A DNA stretch of 5,506 nucleotides from CADAWZ01 sp045114665 (GTDB taxonomy: Bacteria > Vulcanimicrobiota > CADAWZ01): the NCBI GenBank assembly GCA_045114665.1, contig JBGUKW010000056.1, positions 1 to 5,506 of the forward strand, given 5' to 3'. Below the pieces are notes generated by a model. That model made no database searches, was not told the DNA's origin, and saw only the letters and a list, made by a program, of their open reading frames with translations. Shown one piece after another: positions 1 to 5,506 of this stretch (position 1 is its first letter; each line of letters opens with the position of its first letter). Position numbers and translations under genes: made by a program.

Positions 1-826
1 TTCCGCCGGTACAACCAACACCTATTGTCAAATTTGCTTTTCCTTCGGCAATAAATTTTGGTATTAGATATAAATTAAAGTCAAGAAATTTTTCTAAATA
101 TTCTTTGGTTTCATTTATGTTGTTGAGATAGTCTTTTACTGGATCGTCGTTTCCTGTCAAATGTCGTAATTCATTTACATAATATGGATTTGGTAAAAAA
201 CGGACATCAAAAATTAAATCTGCGTCAAGTGGAATTCCATATTTAAATCCAAATGCTATTACAGTGATGTTTAAACTGTCTGGTTTTTGGTTTATTCCTA
301 TTATTTCAGATAATTCATTTTTTAATTTATTTTGAGATAGCGTAGATGTATCAATTATTTTATCTGCAATTTTTCTTATTTCTTCAAGTTGTTTTCTCTC
401 AAATGTTATACCATCAAGAAGTCTTCCATTATGTGCAAGTGGATGTCTTCTCCTTGTCTCACTAAATCTTCTGATCAATACAGCATCTGATGCTTCAAAA
501 AATATTATCGTATATTTAAATCCATAATTTGGAATTTCTTTAAGTGCAGTTAAAAGTTCTTTAAAGAATTTTCTTCCTCTTATGTCAATTACAAATGCTA
601 TTTTGTTCATATCTGATGTTGCAGAGAGTTGAACAAATTTAGGAATTAATCCTGGAAGCAAATTATCAACGCAGAAGTAATCCATATCTTCAAGACATTT
701 TAAAGCAAGGCTTTTTCCTGCTCCTGATAGCCCTGTTATTACAATTATATTTCCATTTACTACATTTTCATTCTCTTCTTTTGGTATTTCTTGAATATTT
801 TCATTTACTTTTTCTTCATTTTCCAT
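1..826 (-). CDS. rapZ: RapZ (YvcJ/YhbJ) nucleotide-binding RNase adapter, 3' end cut by window edge
   Basis: P-loop protein of the RapZ family. In Escherichia coli, RapZ binds glucosamine-6-phosphate and guides RNase E to the small RNA GlmZ, which controls amino-sugar synthesis. In other bacteria the homologue (YvcJ) is an ATP/GTP-binding protein of less certain role, so function here is inferred. The 275 codons present show a Walker A motif GLSGAGKS (residues 32-39), a beta strand FVIDIRG (78-84), TRRRHPLA (124-131), and the C-terminal-domain signatures AFGFKYGIP (191-199) and DVRFLPNPYY (207-216). The window ends just after GVGCTGG (269-275), where the family continues with a His/Arg-rich finish, so about 15-20 codons are probably missing. 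Start ATG at 826-824 is the only in-frame Met before the P-loop. AGGT lies about 11 bases upstream. This start gives an acidic Glu/Asn-rich leader of about 25 residues that the E. coli protein lacks. It is transcribed away from the other genes. Confidence 0.96.
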   Translation of the reverse strand, partial: MENEEKVNENIQEIPKEENENVVNGNIIVITGLSGAGKSLALKCLEDMDYFCVDNLLPGLIPKFVQLSATSDMNKIAFVIDIRGRKFFKELLTALKEIPNYGFKYTIIFFEASDAVLIRRFSETRRRHPLAHNGRLLDGITFERKQLEEIRKIADKIIDTSTLSQNKLKNELSEIIGINQKPDSLNITVIAFGFKYGIPLDADLIFDVRFLPNPYYVNELRHLTGNDDPVKDYLNNINETKEYLEKFLDFNLYLIPKFIAEGKANLTIGVGCTGG

Positions 827-982
827 AATATGTTTTACCTGTGGATTTTGATTTAGTTATATTATTTTAATTCTAAAAATAGTATTTATATCCTTTTTTA
901 GGAAAAGAGAGGAGGTAAAGTTAAGTATTAAAAAATGTTGATAAATATGGTAAAATAAAATATGCTCCTTTTTTATAAATTA

Positions 983-992
983 CTAAATTTAA
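983..992. repeat. 10-bp direct repeat CTAAATTTAA, left copy
   Basis: The same ten bases recur at 1111-1120. The two copies bracket a 118-bp segment that contains the REP-like palindrome and a hairpin. The right copy lies inside the tnpB reading frame (codons for PKFK). This pattern could be a target-site duplication left by an insertion into tnpB. The sequence is AT-rich and nearly self-complementary, so chance recurrence is possible. Confidence 0.45.
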
Positions 993-1003
993 ATTAAGCG
1001 GTT

Positions 1004-1039
1004 GAGATTGCCACGATAGCACAGCTTCCTCGCAATGAC
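1004..1039 (-). repeat. REP-like palindrome of the GTCATTGCGAGG type
   Basis: Read on the minus strand this begins GTCATTGCGAGGAAGC and ends GTGGCAATCTC. It is an imperfect palindrome with ATTGC/GCAAT arms around a central variable part. It is clearly richer in G+C than its surroundings. I recognise this from general knowledge as a dispersed intergenic repeat type, GTCATTGCGAGG at one end and GCAATCTC at the other, seen in many unrelated bacterial genomes. Such repeats are usually non-coding, and REP-type palindromes are thought to be moved by TnpA-like (RAYT) transposases. Only one copy is in the window, so repetition in this genome is inferred. Confidence 0.6.
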
Positions 1040-1082
1040 ATCGCCTCTAAACAGTAGCTATTTAGGTCTATTTTAAAATATT

Positions 1083-1107
1083 AATTAACTAGCACAACGA
1101 GTTAATT
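1083..1107. repeat. Small inverted repeat AATTAACT / AGTTAATT
   Basis: Perfect 8-bp arms at 1083-1090 and 1100-1107 flank a 9-base loop (AGCACAACG). The right arm runs into a TTTT at 1106-1109, so it superficially resembles a weak intrinsic terminator. The stem has only one G-C pair per arm, so it would be unstable as RNA. It lies at the point where tnpB similarity fades out, so it could mark the edge of an inserted or rearranged segment. Confidence 0.4.
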
Positions 1108-1382
1108 TTCCTAAATTTAAGAAAAAAGGCAAATCAAATGTGAAGATGTATTTTGTGAAGAATAATAAGTCAGATTGTATTTGTGAACGGCATAGAATAA
1201 AGATTCTGACTTTAGGTTGGGTGAGAATTAAAGAAAAAGGTTATATCCAAATAACTAAAGATGGACATGTAATTTCAAGTGATACAATTTCCATTAAAGC
1301 AGGTAGATATTATGTGTCTGCACTTGTAGAAATTCCTGTTCTCGATGTGAGTATATTTAATCACATTTTGAATAGCAGGTAA
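1101..1382 (+). pseudogene. Internal fragment of IS200/IS605-family TnpB (OrfB)
   Basis: The translated piece matches, from memory of the family, the N-terminal half of TnpB proteins, the RNA-guided nucleases carried by IS200/IS605-type elements. Visible family-like strings are FPKFKKKGKS (codons 1107-1136), ERHRIKI, LGWVRIKEKGYI, and AGRYYVSALVEIP. An open frame exists from a GTG at 1140 (next Met at 1146; AAGG at 1126-1129 could serve either). However, TnpB-like coding continues in frame upstream to about 1101, and an in-frame TAA lies at 1086-1088. The GTG start is therefore an accident of decay. About 93 residues remain of a protein usually near 400. The N-terminus, the RuvC catalytic acidic residues, the zinc ribbon and the element's right end are all absent. 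It cannot be an active nuclease or transposition factor. No TnpA is present. Confidence 0.82.
1111..1120. repeat. 10-bp direct repeat CTAAATTTAA, right copy
   Basis: Identical to 983-992. Here the bases encode the PKFK part of the tnpB remnant, so this copy belongs to the old transposase gene. The left copy would then be the duplicate. Confidence 0.45.
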
Positions 1383-1396
1383 AAGGCTATTAAAAA
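1368..1396 (+). promoter_or_regulatory. Weak candidate promoter for the gspF operon
   Basis: TTGAAT at 1368-1373 and TAAAAA at 1391-1396 are separated by 17 bases, and each hexamer matches 4 of 6 sigma-70 consensus positions. Transcription would begin near 1403, about 34 bases before the gspF start. It overlaps the 3' end of the tnpB remnant, so if real the operon's promoter was formed in part from mobile-element DNA. In DNA this AT-rich such matches arise often by chance. Confidence 0.2.
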
Positions 1397-1436
1397 AAGA
1401 AAAAGTTCTTTATATTTTTTTAGGAATGTATATGAA

Positions 1437-2606
1437 ATGCCATTATATGAATATTATGCTTATAACAGAGCAGGAAAGTTAATAACAGGACTTATTGATG
1501 CTCGTTCAAATAAAAATGCTTATGAAAAATTGAAAGCAAATAATTTATTTCCTCGTAAAATATTTGTTGATTCGAAACCTGTTTCAAAATCAGCTCTTAC
1601 AAATGATAGATTGTCTTTTGTATTGGTACAATTAGCTACTTTATTAAAAGCAGGAATACCTATAGATAAAGCTGTTGATTCTGTTTTAGGACAGACGGAT
1701 TCCAAAGATATGAGCAGAGTTCTTGCAAGAATAAAGACTTTTATTTTAGAGGGTAAGAGTTTTTCTGGAGCTATGAAAGAAGAAAAAAGTCTTCCTCCTC
1801 TTTTAATAAAAATGGCAGAAGCTGGTGAATCTGTTGGAAATCTTGAAACAATATTGGAAAATTATGCACTTTTTCTTGAGAAAGAATCTGAATCAGCAAA
1901 AAAAATGGTAAGTGCTTTGATATATCCAACTGTTGTTGTGTGTGCAAGTATTTTATTGATTTTGTTTATTTTGACATATATAACACCTATTTTGTCAGAT
2001 ATTTTTAATTCTTTTGGAAGACAACTTCCTTTTATAAGTGCAATTCTTGTTTCATTTGGAACTTTTTTGAAAAATAATTTTTTGATTTTACTGGTTGTCA
2101 TTGCTTTGTCTATTTTTATTTTTACAAAATATGTTCCTAAAAAAGTTAAAGATGATTTGAAAATTTTGTTCCCTTATACTGGTGAAGCATATAAATTTAT
2201 GGTATATTCAAGATGGGCTAGAACTCTTGGAATGTTACATGGAGGTGGTATTCCTCTTTTAAGGTCTCTCGAATCTGCAAGAAAAGTTACAGATAATGAA
2301 TCTATAGAAAAAGATTTGGTATATGTTGAGGGTAAAGTTGAAAAAGGGGAATCTTTTTCAAAAGCTCTAAATGTTGTTTTTCCTCCTCTTATTGTAAATA
2401 TGGTTGAAACTGGGCAACAGACAGGTGAGCTCGCTAAAATGATGAATTCTGTTGCTGATTTTTATGAAAAAGAAGCTGATAGAAAAATAAATATTTTTTT
2501 GAAATTGTTTGAACCTGCGATGATAATTGCACTTGGAGTAACAATTGGATTTATTGTAGTATCTGTACTTCTTCCAATTTTTGAAATAAATTCTATTGTG
2601 AGATAA
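1437..2606 (+). CDS. GspF/PilC-family inner-membrane platform protein of a type II secretion / type IV pilus system
   Basis: Complete 389-residue polytopic protein, close to the usual 400. Family members form the inner-membrane platform that couples the cytosolic assembly ATPase to pilin or pseudopilin polymerisation. The N-terminus (MPLYEYYAYNRAGK, then LKANNLFP at 32-39) is the typical small lead-in domain. Two T2SSF domains follow, about 57-185 and 258-383, shown by paired motifs: LLKAGIPIDKAVD (69-81) with MLHGGGIPLLRSLE (266-279), and MAEAGESVGNLETIL (126-140) with MVETGQQTGELAKMM (322-336). Hydrophobic segments lie at about 161-185, 209-230 and 359-382. Start ATG 1437 has AGGA 11 bases upstream. 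A different ATG at 1432 is out of frame. No gspE/pilB or gspD is in the window, so type II secretion and type IV pilus cannot be told apart. The GspF-style opening leans slightly to type II. It is the first gene of the likely operon. Confidence 0.95.
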   Translation: MPLYEYYAYNRAGKLITGLIDARSNKNAYEKLKANNLFPRKIFVDSKPVSKSALTNDRLSFVLVQLATLLKAGIPIDKAVDSVLGQTDSKDMSRVLARIKTFILEGKSFSGAMKEEKSLPPLLIKMAEAGESVGNLETILENYALFLEKESESAKKMVSALIYPTVVVCASILLILFILTYITPILSDIFNSFGRQLPFISAILVSFGTFLKNNFLILLVVIALSIFIFTKYVPKKVKDDLKILFPYTGEAYKFMVYSRWARTLGMLHGGGIPLLRSLESARKVTDNESIEKDLVYVEGKVEKGESFSKALNVVFPPLIVNMVETGQQTGELAKMMNSVADFYEKEADRKINIFLKLFEPAMIIALGVTIGFIVVSVLLPIFEINSIVR

Positions 2607-2683
2607 CATTATTTATTAAATAGAGGAAAAAAACTTAATAATAAGAATTTTTAAAATAAGATATTTAGATAGAGGTATTTTTT

Positions 2684-4258
2684 ATGTTTGATGATTTAAT
2701 GCAGTTGTTTATGCCTATAAATATAGAGAAATTGGAAAAAGACAAAGATGTTAGAAAATTGAGAAATATTTTGATTAAATATAAAGACCCTACGAAAAGA
2801 ATGAAGGCGGCTTATGCTTTAGGTAGAATCACAGGTGATCCTTATGATAAACAGGCTGAAACAATTTTGGCAAAGGTTGCAAGTGATGAAACTCAAGATC
2901 CTGCAATAAGGAATCACTGTGTCTTAAGTCTTGGTAAACAGCAGACAGAAAATTCTAAATTAACTCTTTTTGAGTTTTTACATAGTAATTCTGAGGCTTT
3001 GAGGGCAAGTGCTATAAGAGCATTGTCCGATTTTAAAACTCCAGATGTAGCTGTTGAAGTAGCAAATACATTTAAAGGTACTACATCTGATAAAATTATT
3101 TCTGCTGTATCTGATTCACTTGAGGGGGCAAATCAAAAAGCTGTTCTTACTTTAAATGATGCTCTTTTTAATGAGAATGAACAGCATAGAGCTAAGGCTT
3201 GTAGAGATTTAAATTATGCTAAGTCAAAAAGAATTATTGAATTTCTCGTAAGTTTGCTAAATGGAGAAGATGAATTTTTGAGAAGAAGAGCTGCTATGGC
3301 TTTGGCGAGTATAGAATCAGAAATTGTGATATCACCTTTGATGGCAAGACTTGATAAGGAAAAGGGCGAGAATTTAAAGAATTTGTATTTGGCTATTGGA
3401 AAAATAAAATCTGATAAAACTCTTGATTGTCTTTTGACTGGTCTTGATAGTGATGATCCAGATATAAAGAGTTCTTGTATTTATGGTCTATGTGAGAAAA
3501 AATCAGATAAGGCTGTAACAAGATTGATTGATATTTTATCTGATTCTACTGAAAAGGAAGAGTATAGAATTGCAATCGTAAAATATTTGGGAAAAACTAA
3601 AAATAAAAATGCAATGAATGTTATGGTCTCATTGATTAGGAATTCTTCAGAAGCTCTTTGTAATAAGATACAGGAAGCATTGATTGAAATGAATTTACCT
3701 GATTTGCCAACACTTCTTCAGCCTTATTTGTCTTCTTCTTCTGATTCAGAAAGACTTATTGCTGTTAAGATTTTGACTAAAATTAAAAAGCCAGGAACTG
3801 CTTCGATGTTGTTCCCGTTGTTGAAAGATAGTGTTGCTGATATAAGGAATTTAGTTATAATTGGTCTTGGTGGATTTAAAGAATCAGATGTTTCTGATGA
3901 ACTTTTAAATATTGCACAAGATAGAAGTCAACCTTCTCAATTAAGAGGACAGGCTACTCGTTCTATCGGTATGATTGCTGATTCAAGAATGATATATCCA
4001 CTTTTTGAACTTCTCAAAGATAGTGATGAATATGTCAGAGGAAGTGCTGCTTTTGCACTTGGTAGTTTTAAGAATCCTGAAGTTATTGATGTTTTAGGAA
4101 ATGCTATGAATGATAAATCTGATTTTGTTAGAAGTATGGTTGTTGAAGCTTTTGGTTATTTAAAAGATCCTAAAGCACTTGAATATCTTAAAAAAGCAAG
4201 AGAAGATTCAAGTGATAAGGTGAAAGGTGTAGTCGCAAGGGTTTTGAGAAATATGTAA
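2684..4258 (+). CDS. HEAT-repeat (PBS-lyase HEAT-like) scaffold protein
   Basis: A 524-residue soluble protein built almost wholly from helical HEAT-like repeats of about 30-40 residues. No signal peptide or membrane segment is visible. The second-helix signature (R..A..ALG) recurs at RMKAAYALGRI (39-49), RNHCVLSLGK (76-85), RASAIRALSDF (107-117), RRRAAMALASI (200-210), KSSCIYGLCE (262-271), RIAIVKYLGK (295-304), RLIAVKILTKI (357-367), RNLVIIGLGGF (388-398), RGQATRSIGMI (421-431), RGSAAFALGSF (452-462), RSMVVEAFGYL (483-493) and KGVVARVLRN (514-523). Repeats fit the consensus best at the C-terminal end. HEAT solenoids bind proteins; I see no catalytic motif, and phycobilin lyase activity is not implied by the domain name. 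Start ATG 2684 has AGAGG 8 bases upstream. It lies 77 bases after gspF and 21 before the next gene, so it is probably co-transcribed. A scaffold role for the secretion/pilus machine is inferred from context only. Confidence 0.9.
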   Translation: MFDDLMQLFMPINIEKLEKDKDVRKLRNILIKYKDPTKRMKAAYALGRITGDPYDKQAETILAKVASDETQDPAIRNHCVLSLGKQQTENSKLTLFEFLHSNSEALRASAIRALSDFKTPDVAVEVANTFKGTTSDKIISAVSDSLEGANQKAVLTLNDALFNENEQHRAKACRDLNYAKSKRIIEFLVSLLNGEDEFLRRRAAMALASIESEIVISPLMARLDKEKGENLKNLYLAIGKIKSDKTLDCLLTGLDSDDPDIKSSCIYGLCEKKSDKAVTRLIDILSDSTEKEEYRIAIVKYLGKTKNKNAMNVMVSLIRNSSEALCNKIQEALIEMNLPDLPTLLQPYLSSSSDSERLIAVKILTKIKKPGTASMLFPLLKDSVADIRNLVIIGLGGFKESDVSDELLNIAQDRSQPSQLRGQATRSIGMIADSRMIYPLFELLKDSDEYVRGSAAFALGSFKNPEVIDVLGNAMNDKSDFVRSMVVEAFGYLKDPKALEYLKKAREDSSDKVKGVVARVLRNM

Positions 4259-4279
4259 ATCAATTAAGGTGATTTAAAT

Positions 4280-5506
4280 ATGCCTAATAATTTTGATAAA
4301 GATAAAATTGATAATTTAAAAGATAAAAATTTGGATTCATCTTCTTTTTTGAATGAATTTGCCGAATTTAAAACTCGAACAGACAATATTTTTTCAAAAT
4401 TTGGGACTAAAGAAGAAAATTTTGTTACTAAAGATGCTGTTGAGAGTAAAAAAGGTAATGTTGATAATTCAAAAAATAGTGTTTTGGATTCAAATTCGCT
4501 ATTAAATAAACTTGCTGAATTAAAAGAGCAGTTAAATACTTCTTTTTCGAAATTGGAATCTAAAGAAGAAGAGTCAATTGGTGAAGATTTATCAAAAGAA
4601 GAACCAGAAAAAGTTGAATCTGAATCAGAATCTAAAGAAGAAGAGCCTATTGGTAAAGATTTAACCAAAGAAGAACCAGAAAAAGTTGAATCAGAATCTA
4701 AAGAAGAAGAGTCAATTGGTGAAGATTTATCAAAAGAAGAATCAGAAAAATTTGAATCTGAATTAGAATCTAAAGAAGAAGAGTCAATTGGTGAAGATTT
4801 ATCAAAAGAAGAATCAGAAAAAGTTGAATCTGAATTAGAATCTAAAGAAGAAGAGTTAATTGGTGAAGATTTATCAAAAGAAGAACCAGAAAAAGTTGAA
4901 TCTATTTATATTAGAGAGAGAGAATCTGAAAAGGATTCTTTATTGAAAAAACTTGCTGAATTGAGACTACAGGCAAAAATTGCTATAGAGGAAAAAGAAA
5001 AGGCTAAACTTAGGCTTGAGGAAATAAAGCAAGCAGAAGAAGTAACAGAATCTGAAAAGACAGAGGAAGTAACAGAATCTGAAAAGACAGAGGAAGTAAC
5101 AGAATCTGAAAAGACAGAGGAAGTAACTGAATCTGAAAAGACAGAAGAAGTAACTGAATCTGAAAAGACAGAGGAAGTAACTGAATCTGAAAAGACAGAG
5201 GAAGTAACTGAATCTGAAAAGACAGAGGAAGTAACTGAATCAGAAAAGACAGAGGAAGTAACAGAATCTGAAAAGACAGAAGATATTAAATTAAGTAGAA
5301 AACAGAAAAAAAATAAAAAACAGAAAAAGAATAAACATAAAAAGTATTTAGAGTCTAAGGAAGTCGAAGAGGAAGAAAAAGCCGAAGAGGAAGAAAAAGC
5401 TGAAGAGGAAGAAAAAGCCGAAGAGGAAGAAAAAGCCGAAGAGAAAGAAAATGCTGAAGAAGAAGAAAAAGCCGAAGAGGAAGAAAAAGCCGAAGAGAAA
5501 GAAAAA
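4280..5506 (+). CDS. Glu/Lys-rich triple tandem-repeat protein, unknown function, 3' end cut by window edge
   Basis: An uninterrupted frame of 409 codons, open at the right edge. ATG 4280 follows a good AAGGTG site (4266-4271), 21 bases after the HEAT gene, so translation as the third operon gene is credible. I do not recognise a family. Order of parts: residues 1-92, polar with phenylalanine-rich stretches and two copies of a short hydrophobic motif; 93-210, five repeats of about 24 residues (ESKEEESIGEDLSKEE type); 211-253, a predicted helix or coiled coil (SLLKKLAELRLQ...); 254-334, nine copies of EVTESEKTE; 335-362, a strongly basic segment (KQKKNKKQKKNKHKK at 341-355); 363-409, EEEEKA repeats running off the edge. 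There is no signal peptide, membrane segment or cysteine. It is probably cytosolic, highly charged and largely disordered or single-helix. It could be a spacer, tether or partner for a basic surface. Size variation by repeat slippage is likely. Confidence 0.85.
   Translation, partial: MPNNFDKDKIDNLKDKNLDSSSFLNEFAEFKTRTDNIFSKFGTKEENFVTKDAVESKKGNVDNSKNSVLDSNSLLNKLAELKEQLNTSFSKLESKEEESIGEDLSKEEPEKVESESESKEEEPIGKDLTKEEPEKVESESKEEESIGEDLSKEESEKFESELESKEEESIGEDLSKEESEKVESELESKEEELIGEDLSKEEPEKVESIYIRERESEKDSLLKKLAELRLQAKIAIEEKEKAKLRLEEIKQAEEVTESEKTEEVTESEKTEEVTESEKTEEVTESEKTEEVTESEKTEEVTESEKTEEVTESEKTEEVTESEKTEEVTESEKTEDIKLSRKQKKNKKQKKNKHKKYLESKEVEEEEKAEEEEKAEEEEKAEEEEKAEEKENAEEEEKAEEEEKAEEKEK
4556..4909 (+). 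repeat. Tandem array A: five units of 72 bp (one of 66)
   Basis: In-frame units start at 4556, 4628, 4694, 4766 and 4838. Each begins GAATCTAAAGAAGAAGAG and encodes about 24 residues of the form ESKEEE-x-IGEDLSKEE-x-EKVESE-x. Unit 2 lacks the last two codons (66 bp) and reads GKDLT where the others read GEDLS. Units 3 and 4 are nearly identical, differing in one codon (TTT against GTT). The last two codons of unit 5 diverge. All length changes are multiples of three. Confidence 0.93.
5039..5281 (+). repeat. Tandem array B: nine perfect-length 27-bp units
   Basis: Nine contiguous 27-base units from 5039, each encoding EVTESEKTE with no amino-acid change in any copy. Only synonymous differences occur: ACA against ACT at the Thr codon (ACA in units 1-3 and 9, ACT in 4-8), TCA in place of TCT in unit 8, and GAA in place of the final GAG in units 4 and 9. 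The clustered variants suggest stepwise duplication of blocks. Confidence 0.96.
5366..5506 (+). repeat. Tandem array C: 18-bp units, continuing past the window
   Basis: Seven full 18-base units and 15 bases of an eighth, starting at 5366, typically GAAGAGGAAGAAAAAGCC (EEEEKA). The fifth unit reads EEKENA and the partial eighth EEKEK. The array reaches the last base of the window, so its true length is unknown. The near pure-purine coding strand (only the Ala codon breaks it) is unusual. Confidence 0.93.

Larger units (their letters stand above)
827..1100. other. Gene-poor spacer between rapZ and the tnpB remnant
   Basis: No open frame of useful length is visible on either strand. The left part (827-990) is plain AT-rich DNA and must hold the rapZ promoter, but I see no convincing -35/-10 pair on the minus strand. 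A perfect plus-strand AGGAGGT sits at 910-916 with no well-placed start codon after it. The only nearby frame, from 935, is seven codons long. The right part (about 983-1120) is structurally busier and less AT-rich in its middle. It holds a REP-like palindrome, a direct-repeat pair and a small hairpin, which are listed separately. Confidence 0.7.

Noticed and set aside
910..958. Perfect AGGAGGT followed by a short frame from ATG 935
   Set aside because: The spacing to the ATG is about 18 bases and the frame ends after seven codons, so a leader peptide is not supported.
1396..1421. AAAGAA/TTCTTT hairpin followed by a T-rich run, like an intrinsic terminator
   Set aside because: The six-base stem has a single G-C pair and would not be stable. 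In DNA this AT-rich such patterns are expected, and it would sit directly ahead of the gspF ribosome site.
1520..2609. Three minus-strand open frames of 61-80 codons opposite gspF
   Set aside because: They lie inside a clear gspF/pilC gene and show no recognisable motif or credible start context.
2607..2683. Possible small gene or regulator between gspF and the HEAT gene (an AGAGG at 2622-2626)
   Set aside because: No start codon follows at a usable distance and no hairpin stands out. It reads as an ordinary intra-operon spacer.
4264..4668. 134-codon minus-strand open frame, Ser/Phe-rich
   Set aside because: It is antisense to the Glu/Lys-rich gene. GAA/TCA/AAA-rich codons on the plus strand read as TTC/TGA-free Ser/Phe codons on the other, so openness is a composition effect. 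The plus frame has a good ribosome site and regular in-frame repeats.
4556..5506. Tandem arrays considered as CRISPR
   Set aside because: Units are directly adjacent with no unique spacers and are in frame within a coding sequence.

Overview
This is an AT-rich, bacterial-type window. A+T is about 70% by eye, there are Shine-Dalgarno-like sites ahead of the genes, and codon use is AAA/GAA/TTT-rich. The presence of RapZ and a GspF/PilC inner-membrane platform protein fits a low-GC bacterium, probably one with a Gram-negative type envelope. Nothing in the window lets me name a genus.

Layout: (1) 826..1, minus strand: the first 275 codons of rapZ (RNase-adapter/nucleotide-binding P-loop protein), cut by the left edge. 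(2) 827-1100: a gene-poor spacer holding a REP-like GTCATTGCGAGG palindrome, two copies of a 10-bp direct repeat and a small AT-rich hairpin. (3) 1101-1382, plus: a decayed internal piece of an IS200/IS605-type tnpB gene. It is open from a GTG at 1140, but the homology runs upstream of that codon, so it is a remnant and not a real 80-aa gene. (4) 1437-2606, plus: a complete gspF/pilC-family gene. (5) 2684-4258, plus: a 524-aa HEAT-repeat protein. (6) 4280-5506, plus: the 5' part (409 codons, still open at the right edge) of a very Glu/Lys-rich protein. It carries three successive tandem-repeat arrays with periods of 72, 27 and 18 bp.

Genes 4 to 6 are co-directional with gaps of 77 and 21 bp and are probably one transcription unit. 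GspF/PilC proteins are the membrane platform of type II secretion or type IV pilus machines. The HEAT protein looks like a cytosolic scaffold. The Glu-rich protein has no signal peptide and looks like a long, mostly disordered or helical cytosolic polyelectrolyte. A working inference is that the last two are accessory factors of the secretion/pilus machine, but only gene order supports this. The mobile-element remnant sits just upstream of the operon and may now form part of its 5' regulatory region.

The most unusual object is the triple-array acidic repeat protein. The spacer/tnpB junction is the second most interesting spot.
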